A stretch of 64,000 bases of DNA from Pseudomonas sp. p1(2021b) (GTDB lineage: Bacteria; Pseudomonadota; Gammaproteobacteria; Pseudomonadales; Pseudomonadaceae), in the NCBI RefSeq assembly GCF_020151015.1, contig NZ_CP083747.1, positions 1 through 64,000 of the forward strand, given 5' to 3'. Below, piece after piece: positions 7,849 to 17,010 of this stretch. Both the position numbers and the translations under genes were made by a program. Below the pieces are notes generated by a model. That model worked only from the letters and a program-made list of their open reading frames with translations, was not told the DNA's origin and ran no database searches. How positions within the stretch are numbered: position 1 is the first letter of the stretch; each line of letters starts with the position of its first letter.

Positions 7849-8321
7849 ATGAGCACATTGCGCACTACAGCTTTCCAACTCGCGAGTCTGGCCCTGTTCA
7901 TCGGTAGCGCCACCCAGGCCATGGCCGAGGACATCACGTTCGTATCCCAGGGCGGTGCTTATCAGGAAGCCCAGAGCAAGGCGATCCTGGAGCCTGCGGC
8001 GAAAAAGCTCGGTCTGACGCTCAAACAGGACAGCTCGCCCAAGGCCTACCCGATCATCAAGACCCAGGTCGAGAGCGGCAAGGTCACCTGGGACGTGGTG
8101 GACCTGCCCACTGGCGACTGCATCCGTGGCGAAGCCGAAGGGCTGTTCGAGAAGCTCGACCTTGCGCTGATTCCCAATGCCGCGCAAATACCCGACAGCC
8201 TCAAGGACGAATACAGCGTCGGCTACATCAGCTACTCCACGGTGCTGGCGTATCGCACGGACGCGTTCAAAGGCGCGGACGTACCCAAGACCTGGGCCGA
8301 CTTCTGGGACACCAAAAAATA
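7849..8321 (+). pseudogene. ABC polyamine-type substrate-binding protein, truncated
   Basis: A signal peptide (MSTLRTTAFQLASLALFIGS to AMA) is followed by DITFVSQGGAYQEAQSKAI. This is the N-terminal lobe of the PotD/extracellular solute-binding family 1 proteins that bind polyamines or related cations in the periplasm. The frame stops at DTKK because ISL3 copy B begins at 8322 and supplies part of a TAG codon. About 150 of roughly 340 residues remain, and the hinge and second lobe are lost. The expected permease and ATPase genes are absent. The start follows CGGAG by a normal spacing. Confidence 0.85.
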
Positions 8322-9626
8322 GGTTCATCGCGCTTTCCCGGGGAAGGCAGCCTTGATTTTCAGGAAAAAGTATTCCGAGTCCCGAAAACCATAGGCCATA
8401 CGCTTGATCACCTTGATGCGGTTGTTGACGCCCTCAAGGACGCTGGTATGCATATGGAAGTTGGCACTGGCGAGGATGCCTCGGGCGTATTTGCGCAGGT
8501 TGCGAGCGAAGCGCTGTAGCGGCGCGAGGCCGCTGTCCCGGGCGTGCCGCAACCAGGTTCGCCAGCGGCGCCAGCCCTCTCGTACGCTGGGGGCGAACCA
8601 GACATCCTTCAGCGCATCCTTGAGGACATAGACCGTAGCCAGCGGCTGGTTGGCCGCGAGTAGTTCTTGAAGCTGCACGGCTTGTCCGTCCTTCAGGTTG
8701 TTGCGATTGCGCAGCAGCAGCCAGCGGCTTTGCTTGACCGCCTTTCGTGCCGGCTTGTCTTCGCGCAGGAGGTTGGCCTGGTCAACCCGGATACGGTCGA
8801 TCACATCCCGACCGTAGCGCGCGACGACGTGAAACAGGTCGTACACCACTTCGGCTTGCGGGCAATGCTTCTTCACCTCCAAATCAAAAGCCGTGTTCAT
8901 GTCCATGGCCACCGCCTCTATCTGCTGGCAGTGCTTGCCGAGCAATTCAAAGAACGGGCGGACCGCCTCGCGGCTGTTGCCGTGGCCGACCCACAATACC
9001 CGCGTTCGCTCGGCATCCATGATGACCGTGGCATAGCGATGCCCTTTGTGCAGGGCGAACTCGTCCATCACCAGGCGGCGGACACCGGTTGAATCGAAGT
9101 TGCCTACCTCGGCTTGAAGGCGTCGTTTATCGAGCGTTTTGAGGGTGTGCCAATGCAGGCCGGTGAGCTGGCTGACGTGGCTGATCGGCAGCAGCCGCAG
9201 CAAGCTTTCGAGCCATATCCGTAACCGCTGGGTCAGCCGAGATGCTGGCTCCAACCAGTCGATCCGCTCGGTCACCCGCCCACAACTCAGGCAATCGACT
9301 CGGCGCACTGGTAGTTGAAGCAGGACGCGCTGATCGAACAGATCACGATCACGCACCAGACGAATCCGGCGATCGTGAATCAACGGGCTGAACTGGCCAC
9401 AACGCCCGCACTTAGGAAGAGAGCCGGCTTGAGGTTCAAGCTCAATGAGGAGGGTGTTATCGGTAGATGGGCGACAGGTAACGGCGTCGTAGCCTGGCCA
9501 GAAAGCGGCAAGATCAATAGGATGCACGGCGACAGCAGGGACAGGTGAAGGGTGTGTTTGGCGACTGCCAATTTACCTGCTTCCCTGACTGTCAACTCGC
9601 TCTTCCCCCAGACTCCGCGAAGAACC
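8322..9626 (-). mobile_element. ISL3-family insertion sequence, copy B
   Basis: The 1305-bp copy is in opposite orientation to copy A. Its left outer 8 bp are AAAAAATA and its right outer 8 bp AAAAAAAA, one mismatch apart. Read in IS orientation, its 5' flank TTTTTTTT equals the 3' flank of copy A. Confidence 0.9.
8325..9527 (-). CDS. ISL3-family transposase (copy B)
   Basis: The 400-residue protein is identical to the transposase of copy A, with the same zinc-ribbon-like N-terminus (CGRCGQ, CLSCGR), DDE core and GTG start. Two intact identical copies mean that either could mobilise both, and that they provide a 1.3-kb inverted repeat for recombination. Confidence 0.93.
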   Translation of the reverse strand: MHPIDLAAFWPGYDAVTCRPSTDNTLLIELEPQAGSLPKCGRCGQFSPLIHDRRIRLVRDRDLFDQRVLLQLPVRRVDCLSCGRVTERIDWLEPASRLTQRLRIWLESLLRLLPISHVSQLTGLHWHTLKTLDKRRLQAEVGNFDSTGVRRLVMDEFALHKGHRYATVIMDAERTRVLWVGHGNSREAVRPFFELLGKHCQQIEAVAMDMNTAFDLEVKKHCPQAEVVYDLFHVVARYGRDVIDRIRVDQANLLREDKPARKAVKQSRWLLLRNRNNLKDGQAVQLQELLAANQPLATVYVLKDALKDVWFAPSVREGWRRWRTWLRHARDSGLAPLQRFARNLRKYARGILASANFHMHTSVLEGVNNRIKVIKRMAYGFRDSEYFFLKIKAAFPGKAR

Positions 9627-9634
9627 AAAAAAAA

Positions 9635-9817
9635 CGGATCATGCGAAATCCTTCGTTGAGTTTGGCGCGGGTTTTTAGCAAATCAGCTGGCCCGCGATCC
9701 GGTTGAGAGTGATCCGAAGCGGTCCTTGACGACCGGCACAAATCGGTCAGAAGCGGTCGATGATTCCAATAAATCCGCCCCCTTTTTCCCGTAACTCCTG
9801 GCTACCTGCGACCAAGT
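9635..9817. other. Gap between ISL3 copy B and the LysR gene
   Basis: On the minus strand AAGGA followed by ATGATCCG (ATG at 9642) provides the probable start of the small lipoprotein whose 3' part is at 4265-4327. The remaining 170 bp show no gene. Confidence 0.4.
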
Positions 9818-10744
9818 CTAAGCAAGCTTCTGTGTCAGCTGCCCGATGAATAGCCGCAGCCATTCGTGCTGAGGCTTACTGTTCTTGGCAATGTCCCAAA
9901 CCATGAAGCATCGAAATGATGGAACCGGAATCGGCGCCGGACAAATACTTAGCCGAGTCATGGCCGAATAGCTCTCGGCGGCGAACGTGGGAATTGTGGC
10001 TATCGCGCCGCTGCTGATCAACGTGGTGAGCGCGCCACTGAAGTGGGTGAATGAGGCTATAACACGCCTCGAATAGCCCGCCGCTTCGAACATGTCGTCG
10101 ATAAAGCCGCGGCGGCCGTCATAGGAAACTCGCACATGGCTTGCCTCGAAGTACTCCTCCAGGCCGATAGGTGTGCCTGCGTTGTCTGCGCCAGGCAGGT
10201 ACAAGCAGGAGTATGACGAGGAAAACAGCACCTTGGATGAATACCCGCTGCTGAAGTCTTTCGGCTCGCTGCAAATCACTAGATCCATGTCCGGATCTTG
10301 TAGCGACTGTTTCCACAGTGAGCTGTTGCTCTGATGGAACGAAAAGCTCACTCCCAGCCCCTGATCCGCTGCGGCGTTAACGATCCGCGGAGCGAGATAG
10401 GCCTCAATATCATCGGACAGACCGATGTTGAAAATGTAGCTCGAGTCGTGTGCGGAGAAATCCGGCTCTGCCCCAAGCACGCCTGAGATAGACGTAAGGG
10501 CCTCGGCGATCTTCGGCGCCAGCTCCATCGCCCTACGGGTTGGCTGCATTCCGGAAGCGGTGCGGATAAAGAGCTCATCTCCGAAATGCTCACGCAAACG
10601 ACGCAACGCCGAGCTAACTGCCCCCTGGGTCACATGCAGCATGGCCGAGGCTCGGGTGGCACTGCGCTCGGTCATCAGGCAGTGGAACGTCAGCAGCAGG
10701 TTCAGATCAATTCTCGAGATATTACGTACACTAATCCGGCTCAT
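9818..10744 (-). CDS. LysR-family transcriptional regulator
   Basis: Starting at MSRISVRNISRIDLNLLLTF the protein is about 308 residues. The N-terminal winged HTH (about 12-70) includes RSATRASAMLHVTQGAVSSA, followed by a periplasmic-binding-like effector domain. The RIDLNLLLTFHCLMTERSA start is typical of the NodD/PcpR-like branch of LysR. A 30-codon upstream extension is open but has no ribosome-binding site. It is divergent from the transporter gene with an 80-bp shared promoter region, so it probably controls the transporter and nitrilase. Confidence 0.88.
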   Translation of the reverse strand: MSRISVRNISRIDLNLLLTFHCLMTERSATRASAMLHVTQGAVSSALRRLREHFGDELFIRTASGMQPTRRAMELAPKIAEALTSISGVLGAEPDFSAHDSSYIFNIGLSDDIEAYLAPRIVNAAADQGLGVSFSFHQSNSSLWKQSLQDPDMDLVICSEPKDFSSGYSSKVLFSSSYSCLYLPGADNAGTPIGLEEYFEASHVRVSYDGRRGFIDDMFEAAGYSRRVIASFTHFSGALTTLISSGAIATIPTFAAESYSAMTRLSICPAPIPVPSFRCFMVWDIAKNSKPQHEWLRLFIGQLTQKLA

Positions 10745-10824
10745 ATTTTCTAATCGTTTGCTCTGCGGCCGAGAGGATTCATAGTCTGCTGCCCATACAC
10801 ACCTAAGAAAAGCTGGGGAGCACC

Positions 10825-12147
10825 GTGGACGCAATTAATAAAAAAGTAAATCCAAGCAGTATCCATACCAAGGGTGAGCAGTCAGACATTCGCAAGCGTG
10901 CAATCGCGGTGGGTATCGGCAACTTCATGGAGTGGTTCGACTTCGCCATCTACGGCTACTTCGCTGCCGTGATCGGTATGTTGTTCTTCCCCTCTAGCGC
11001 CCCAGGTGTATCGCTGCTGTCGTCGCTGGCAGTGTTCGCCGTAGGCTTCGTATCGCGACCATTTGGAGCATTGATTCTGGGGCCCATCGGTGACCGCCTC
11101 GGTCGCCGCGCGGTGCTTATCATCACTGTCTTCGGTATGGGTGTGTGCACCACGATCATCGGACTTTTGCCCACCTATGAGGCAATCGGTATCGCTGCAC
11201 CTGTCTTGCTGATCGTCATGCGTTTCGTGCAAGGCATGATGGTAGGGGGCGAATGGTCTAGCGCAGGTATCTACATCGTAGAGAGTGCTCCGTCCAACCG
11301 CCGCGCGACGGCAGCCAGCGTTATCACTGGAACGGCTGGCTTGGCCTTCTTGTTTGGTACGTTCACCGCCGCGAGCCTCACCTCAACACTCGATGACCAG
11401 CAACTGGCGTCCTGGGGCTGGCGGATCCCATTCGTTGCCTCCATCGTGATGACCGGTATCGCCATCTTCATCCGCCGGAAGCTGGGTGATACCCCCGTGT
11501 ATGAAGAGCTGGTACGTCAACGCGATTCACAACAGTTCGAAGCACCGAGCAAGTCTGTACACCGTCGCGCCTTCATCACTACTTTCGCCTTCTCAGCGCT
11601 GTTCGGCGTCTCGCTCTACTACTTCATCACCTACGCCAATAACCACCTGGTCACTACCGTTGGGCTACCACGAAGCAATGCACTATGGCTGTGCAGCATC
11701 GCGCTGGTTGTCTATGTCATTGCCAATCCACTGATCGGCCGGCTCAGCGACAGCATCGGGCGACGCAAGCTGCTGCTCAGTGCTGCTGCCGCACTCTCTG
11801 TACTGGCCTATCCAATCTTCCTGCTGCTCAACACCGGCAACCCAGTGGCAATCCTCGCAGGATTGATCGTTCTGGGACTACTTGTGGCTGTAACTGCGGT
11901 GATGGATGTGGTGCTGCTGGTTGAAGTCTTTCCAGCGTCCATCCGCTCCACGGGAGCAGCGCTCGGTCACAACCTGGCCCTGGCGACACTCGCAGGCCCA
12001 GGCCCCTTCATTGCCGCCGCCCTGATTAGCCAGGCTGGCGACGCGAACATCCCTGCCGCCTATCTAGCAGCCGTCTCGCTGGCATGCCTCATCGTGCTGT
12101 GGAAGACCTTGCCGGAAACCCGCGACAACGACATCACACGTTTCTAG
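10825..12147 (+). CDS. MHS-type MFS metabolite:proton symporter
   Basis: The 440-residue inner-membrane transporter has 12 predicted helices. The hallmark segments are GNFMEWFDFAIYGYFA in helix 1, GPIGDRLGRRAVLI after helix 2 and RFVQGMMVGGEWS in helix 4, which place it with the metabolite/H+ symporters (proline/betaine, shikimate, alpha-ketoglutarate carriers). It starts with GTG preceded by GGGGAG. The nitrilase follows 26 bp later on the same strand, so it probably imports the nitrile or a related organic acid. Confidence 0.9.
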   Translation: MDAINKKVNPSSIHTKGEQSDIRKRAIAVGIGNFMEWFDFAIYGYFAAVIGMLFFPSSAPGVSLLSSLAVFAVGFVSRPFGALILGPIGDRLGRRAVLIITVFGMGVCTTIIGLLPTYEAIGIAAPVLLIVMRFVQGMMVGGEWSSAGIYIVESAPSNRRATAASVITGTAGLAFLFGTFTAASLTSTLDDQQLASWGWRIPFVASIVMTGIAIFIRRKLGDTPVYEELVRQRDSQQFEAPSKSVHRRAFITTFAFSALFGVSLYYFITYANNHLVTTVGLPRSNALWLCSIALVVYVIANPLIGRLSDSIGRRKLLLSAAAALSVLAYPIFLLLNTGNPVAILAGLIVLGLLVAVTAVMDVVLLVEVFPASIRSTGAALGHNLALATLAGPGPFIAAALISQAGDANIPAAYLAAVSLACLIVLWKTLPETRDNDITRF

Positions 12148-12173
12148 GTTCTTACTGCCCTCAGGAGTTTTTC

Positions 12174-13103
12174 ATGACCAAAATTGCAGTCATCCAGGCC
12201 GCCTCTGTTCCTTATGATCCTGCAGCCAGCGTTGAAAAGGCTTCCACAATTCTGCGGCGCGTAGCAGATCAAGGTGCAAGGCTGGCCGTATTCCCTGAAG
12301 CGTTCATTGGCGGATATCCCAAGGGGATAGCTTTCGGTAGCGTAGTGGGTAATCGCAGCATCAGCGGGCGTGAGCTGTACCAACGCTATGTCGATGGGGC
12401 TGTGACGCTGGATGGGCCGGAACTGGCATTGCTTGCTGAAAGTGTCGAGCACACAGGGGTTACCACTGTGATTGGTGTAATCGAGCGCTTCGGTCGCACC
12501 CTTTACTGCACCGCGGTCACCATCGCCCCAGGCCGGGGTATTGCCGGTTACCACCGCAAGCTGATGCCCACCGGCCAGGAACGACTAATTTGGGGCTTCG
12601 GTGATGGCTCGACAATCGAGCCTGTAGAAACTGATTTTGGCGTCCTGGGGAGCGTGATTTGCTGGGAGAACTACATGCCAGCACTACGCCAGGCCATGTA
12701 TGCCCAGGGTGTTCAGATCTACTGCGCCCCGACAGCAGATGACCGTCCGTCCTGGGCCAGCTCCATGGTGCACATTGCTCTTGAAGGGCGTGTTTATGTG
12801 TTGTCAGCCTGCCAGGCAATCCGTCTTGGTGAATACCCACAACAGCACCGCGATGCATTCGGCCTGGAGTTCAACGAGGACGATTACGTGATGCGAGGGG
12901 GCAGCATGGTTGTAAGTCCGCTCGGAGAAGTACTGGCAGGGCCGGTGTTCGACTGCGAGACAGAAATCTATGCAGACCTCAATATGGATCTGCTTAGCCA
13001 AGCCAACTTGGACTTTGATGTCGTCGGCCATTATGCCCGGCCGGACATCTTTGAACTCAAGGTGAACATTGCCCCGCAGGCCCCGGTAACCCTGGAGCGA
13101 TAA
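12174..13103 (+). CDS. Nitrilase (carbon-nitrogen hydrolase family)
   Basis: The 309-residue cytoplasmic enzyme hydrolyses nitriles to carboxylic acids and ammonia. The triad is E42 (VFPEAFIGGYPKG), K129 (YHRKLMPTGQER) and C163 (SVICWENYMP), with E136 as the extra conserved acid. CWENYMP and HRKLMPT separate true nitrilases from amidases of the same superfamily. AGGAG sits upstream of the chosen ATG; a longer frame begins inside the transporter gene. Length and motifs are complete. With the MHS carrier and LysR gene it forms a compact catabolic module. Confidence 0.9.
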   Translation: MTKIAVIQAASVPYDPAASVEKASTILRRVADQGARLAVFPEAFIGGYPKGIAFGSVVGNRSISGRELYQRYVDGAVTLDGPELALLAESVEHTGVTTVIGVIERFGRTLYCTAVTIAPGRGIAGYHRKLMPTGQERLIWGFGDGSTIEPVETDFGVLGSVICWENYMPALRQAMYAQGVQIYCAPTADDRPSWASSMVHIALEGRVYVLSACQAIRLGEYPQQHRDAFGLEFNEDDYVMRGGSMVVSPLGEVLAGPVFDCETEIYADLNMDLLSQANLDFDVVGHYARPDIFELKVNIAPQAPVTLER

Positions 13104-13170
13104 GTAGAGCCTGTTTAGTGAAATCCTCCCTTTGACCGTCCAGTTTGGGCATGACTGCTTTAGGGATAGA

Positions 13171-13194
13171 GCCGCCGCAAGGCGGCTTTTTATT
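13171..13194 (+). terminator. Rho-independent terminator after the nitrilase gene
   Basis: GCCGCC-GCAA-GGCGGC forms a perfect 6-bp stem with a stable tetraloop, followed by TTTTTATT. It lies 67 bp beyond the nitrilase stop. Confidence 0.8.
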
Positions 13195-13466
13195 GCTGGC
13201 CAGGTTGTTGCCGCCATTTCCTGTGTAGCGAGGGCTTAGGCCCAAACCGATTTGCCAAGACAGATAACTCACCGACTTAACGTCCGCTTGTGGCACAAAG
13301 CGGACCAGCTATCGGCCAAGAGATGCCTTTCGCGAATAGCTGAACGCCCCGAGAGCGCATTGGGCCGCTCGGCGCGGAATTGGTGAAAGGCTGGTGACTG
13401 GCCTGTGTTGGCTCGGTCAGACTTCGGGCAGCCTCACCCTAGTTGGGGCTAACTGCTTACCGACCA
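13195..13466. other. Gene-free gap
   Basis: About 270 bp between the terminator and the end of the leftward helicase remnant. No motif, repeat or convincing reading frame was seen. Confidence 0.4.
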
Positions 13467-14365
13467 TCAGAGGCAAGCCAACAACAACTGCCGATAGTGC
13501 TGAGAAAAACTGACCTGATAGCTCGGCTCAGCAGCAAAATCCCCCAGCGAGTAGGCACCCGCCAAACCTGCACCAAGGCTTTGCCCGGCCTCGCCTCCAC
13601 CGCAGCCATCGATATCGCAGGTAGCCCCCATCCCACCAGCCATCGAACCAGAAGAGGCAGCGGGCATCTTCACCCGGCTCAGCACTGCCAGGTCATCCGG
13701 CAGATCATCCGCAATGCGCTCCGCAAAGCGCCGCAATGTTGGCTCCGCCAGCATGAACAGCCAAGCCTGATCATCGGACTCGCCCATCCGCCGCAGCACG
13801 CGCCCCAGGACTTGCCGGTAGTGCAGCTCAGTACGGATGCGGCTGAGGTAGCAGCACACCTGCAGGCGGGGGATATCCGTACCCTCGCTGATCATCCCAA
13901 CAGCGACGATCCAGCGGCAATCACTGTGCCTGAACGCATTGATCACCTGTTGGGCATTCGGAGTCCGGTTGGTCACTACGCGGCAACCTTCCCCGCTGGC
14001 TTCCAGAGCCTGGACAATCTGCTGGGCGTGCTCAATATCGGTGGCGACCACCAGGCCGGCTGCATCCGGCTTGATCTGGCGAAGCTCATCCAGCTTGGCG
14101 CATCCCAGGCCGAGCAGTTGGTCGATCACCTCGTCATGGCGCAACAGCTCTTCGAAGGTGACGGGGGATTCACCAAGCAGCTTGGCGATGCTGGGGAACA
14201 GCCTGACGGTGCTCTCGGTCTCCAGTTCTTCAGTTAGCTTCACCTTCTGGTTATCGAGAAGGACGATGCGGGGCGCGCGGCACACCCCGTCGGCAATGGC
14301 CTCCCTCAGGCCATAGCGGTAGTCGCAGATCAGGTGTCCCTCGGGGGACGAGTAGCGGGCCAGGG
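13467..14365 (-). pseudogene. SF2 DEAD/DEAH-type helicase, C-terminal half
   Basis: About 300 residues remain, covering the second RecA-like lobe. GLVVATDIEHAQQIVQALEA (motif IV region), VAVGMISEGTDIPRLQVCC (motif V) and HYRQVLGRVLRRM (motif VI with arginine fingers) are all visible, as in UvrB/type III restriction-like helicases. The ATP-binding lobe with Walker motifs is missing because IS21 copy 1 begins at 14366. A glycine-rich linker and a short tail end the protein. It cannot be functional alone. Confidence 0.8.
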
Positions 14366-14471
14366 TGTTGCCGCTGACCGAAAACTGACCCAGTAGAGGC
14401 TGTTCTGCCGACTGAAAACTGACCCAGGTGTTCAACTGCTTCTGCTCAATTTTTGAGCAGGAGAACACAGG

Positions 14472-15980
14472 GTGATCAGTATGGAAATGATGGGCAAAAT
14501 TCGGCGGATGTATTTCCGCGACAAGCTGTCGCTGCATGAGATAGCCAAGCGCACCGGGCTGGCGCGCAACACGATTCGCAAGTGGGTCAGAGCACCTGAG
14601 GCCAAGCAGCCGGTGTACCAACGCCGCGCGATCTTTAACAAACTCAGCCCTTTTCACGCCACGCTAGAGCAGGCGCTAAAAGCCGATTCGCTGCGCCCCA
14701 AGCAACAGCGGCGCAGTGCCAAGGCGCTGTTGGCGCAAATCAAAGCCGAAGGTTATGACGGTGGCTACAGCCAGCTCACCGCGTTTATCCGTGCCTGGCG
14801 AGGGGGACAGGGCAAGGCGTCGCAGGCCTTTGTGCCGCTGACCTTTGCTCTTGGCGAGGCGTTTCAGTTTGACTGGAGCGAGGAAGGCTTGCTGGTCGGC
14901 GGCATTTACCGGCGTATGCAGGTGGCACATCTGAAGCTGTGTGCCAGCCGTGCGTTCTGGCTTGTGGCGTATCCGAGCCAGGGCCATGAGATGTTATTTG
15001 ACGCCCATACACGCTCGTTCGGCGCCTTGGGCGGCGTGCCGCGCCGGGGCATCTACGACAACATGAAGACGGCCGTCGACAAGGTCAATAAGGGCAAAGG
15101 CCGGGCGGTGAATGCACGCTTTGCGGTGATGTGCGCGCATTACCTGTTCGATCCGGACTTCTGCAACGTCGCCGCTGGTTGGGAAAAGGGCATCGTTGAA
15201 AAGAACGTGCAAGACAGCCGCAGGCGTATCTGGCTAGACGCCCAGGACTGCCAGTTTCACTCCTTCGAGGAACTCAATGCCTGGCTGGGCCAGCGCTGCC
15301 GCGCGCTTTGGAACGAGCTGACGCACCCTCAATACAGCGGGCTGAGTGTGGCCGAAGTGCTGGAGTTGGAGCGCGCTGAACTGATGCCTGTGCCAGCGCC
15401 ATTCGACGGTTACGTCGAGCGGCCTGCGCGGGTCTCCAGCACCTGCCTGGTCAGCGTCGGGCGCAACCGCTACTCGGTGCCGTGTGAGTACGCGGGTAAG
15501 TGGGTCAGCAGCCGTTTGTATCCGACGCGAATCGAGGTGGTGGCTGACGACGCGCTGATCGCCAGCCATGTCCGCTTGCTGGATCGCGACCAGGTCAGCT
15601 ATGACTGGCAGCACTACCTCCCGCTGATCGAACGCAAGCCCGGTGCGCTGCGCAACGGCGCGCCCTTTGCTGATCTGCCGGCGCCGCTGCGTCAGCTTAA
15701 GCACGGTCTGGGGCGTCATGCCGGCGGTGACCGGATCATGGCGCAAGTCCTGGCTGCCGTACCGGTCGCCGGACTCGATGCCGTGCTGGTAGCCGTTGAG
15801 CTGGTACTGGAGAGCGGCAGCCTGAGCGCCGAACACATCCTCAATGTCGTGGCACGGCTGACAGCATCCGAACCACCACCCAGCGTCGAAACCCACTTGT
15901 CGCTCAAGGAAGCCCCCGTCGCTAACACGGCGCGCTACGACCGCCTGCGTGGCCAGGCCGAGGAGGTCGGTCATGCGTGA
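14472..15980 (+). CDS. istA: IS21 transposase IstA
   Basis: The 502-residue transposase has an N-terminal HTH ([20 protein letters not shown], about residues 17-36). The rve-type DDE core follows with [20 protein letters not shown] and [12 protein letters not shown], then a C-terminal beta-barrel-like region typical of IstA. The frame opens with GTG; an ATG three codons later is an alternative. It overlaps istB by 8 bp, so the two are translationally coupled. Confidence 0.92.
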   Translation: MISMEMMGKIRRMYFRDKLSLHEIAKRTGLARNTIRKWVRAPEAKQPVYQRRAIFNKLSPFHATLEQALKADSLRPKQQRRSAKALLAQIKAEGYDGGYSQLTAFIRAWRGGQGKASQAFVPLTFALGEAFQFDWSEEGLLVGGIYRRMQVAHLKLCASRAFWLVAYPSQGHEMLFDAHTRSFGALGGVPRRGIYDNMKTAVDKVNKGKGRAVNARFAVMCAHYLFDPDFCNVAAGWEKGIVEKNVQDSRRRIWLDAQDCQFHSFEELNAWLGQRCRALWNELTHPQYSGLSVAEVLELERAELMPVPAPFDGYVERPARVSSTCLVSVGRNRYSVPCEYAGKWVSSRLYPTRIEVVADDALIASHVRLLDRDQVSYDWQHYLPLIERKPGALRNGAPFADLPAPLRQLKHGLGRHAGGDRIMAQVLAAVPVAGLDAVLVAVELVLESGSLSAEHILNVVARLTASEPPPSVETHLSLKEAPVANTARYDRLRGQAEEVGHA

Positions 15981-16776
15981 TTTGATGGCGGAACTCAAGG
16001 AGCTGCGCCTGCACGGCATGGCCACGGCCTTGGCGGAGTTAACTGCACAGGGTGAGTCGAACACAGCCTCGTCCAAGTGGCTGCTCGAACACCTGCTGGA
16101 ACAAGAGCACACAGATCGCGCCATGCGCTCGGTGAGCCACCAGATGAACATGGCCAAGCTGCCGATGCACCGCGATCTGGCCGGCTTCGACTTCAGCGCC
16201 TCCAGCGCAGACGCTCGTTTGATCAGCGAACTGGCCAGTCTGGCCTTTACCGACACCGCGCAGAACGTGGTGCTGATCGGTGGGCCTGGCACCGGTAAAA
16301 CCCACCTGGCCACTGCGCTGGCCGTGTCCGGCATCACCCGGCACGGCAAGCGCGTGCGCTTCTACTCCACGGTCGATCTGGTCAATCTGCTGGAGCGCGA
16401 AAAGCACGACGGCAAAGCCGGGCGGATCGCCCAAGCTCTGCTGCGCATGGATCTGGTCATCCTCGACGAACTGGGTTATCTGCCCTTCAGCCAGGCCGGC
16501 GGTGCGTTGCTGTTTCACCTGCTATCCAAGCTGTACGAACACACCAGCGTGGTGATCACCACCAACCTGAGCTTCGCCGAATGGTCGAGCGTGTTCGGCG
16601 ACGCCAAGATGACCACCGCCCTGCTGGATCGGCTGACCCACCACTGCCACATCGTCGAAACCGGTAACGAGTCCTATCGCCTGCAACACAGTAGCTTGGC
16701 GGCCCAGGCCAAGATCAAATCACGGGAGCGAAAGCGTAAGGGCGGCCAGGAACCGGAGGACGATGAGCCGTTCTGA
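15973..16776 (+). CDS. istB: IS21 helper ATPase IstB
   Basis: The 267-residue AAA+ ATPase, DnaC-like, assists IstA in target selection. Walker A is [11 protein letters not shown], Walker [12 protein letters not shown] and sensor 1 VVITTNLSF. The start is the ATG inside the last codons of istA (overlap ATGCGTGA). The C-terminus is rich in K/R and E/D. Confidence 0.92.
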   Translation: MRDLMAELKELRLHGMATALAELTAQGESNTASSKWLLEHLLEQEHTDRAMRSVSHQMNMAKLPMHRDLAGFDFSASSADARLISELASLAFTDTAQNVVLIGGPGTGKTHLATALAVSGITRHGKRVRFYSTVDLVNLLEREKHDGKAGRIAQALLRMDLVILDELGYLPFSQAGGALLFHLLSKLYEHTSVVITTNLSFAEWSSVFGDAKMTTALLDRLTHHCHIVETGNESYRLQHSSLAAQAKIKSRERKRKGGQEPEDDEPF

Positions 16777-17010
16777 TTTCATGGCGACGACGGCCTGCTA
16801 CATGGCTGCGTGTGGCAGGTCTTAAACAACTGAACTGGGCTAGCGAAGGAGTGGGGGCAACAGCAGCTGCGCTGGTAGACTTATCCACAGTTGCTGGTAA
16901 CAAAATCAGCAATCCGCCCTGGGTCAATTTTCCATCAGCGCCAACACACTAAGCAACCATCAGAAAATTTTGACTGTACGCCAAAAAATTCGCATCTACC
17001 AGCATCTAAA

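Larger units (their letters stand above)
14366..16946 (+). mobile_element. IS21-family insertion sequence, copy 1
   Basis: It begins TGTTGCCGCTGACCGAAAAC and ends (read inward) TGTTGGCGCTGATGGAAAAT, with further ACTGACCCAG-type repeats inside, as usual for IS21. It is 2581 bp against 2605 bp for copy 2. The difference is a 24-bp deletion between two GGGTCAA repeats at the 3' end, which removes one repeat unit. No matching target duplication is seen. istA and istB are intact. Confidence 0.9.

Noticed and set aside
15234..16349. Long minus-strand frame opposite istA/istB (371 codons), also at 40043 and 47900 regions
   Set aside because: It is the antisense shadow of IS21 genes with high GC third positions; no ribosome-binding site or family motif, and the sense genes are certain.
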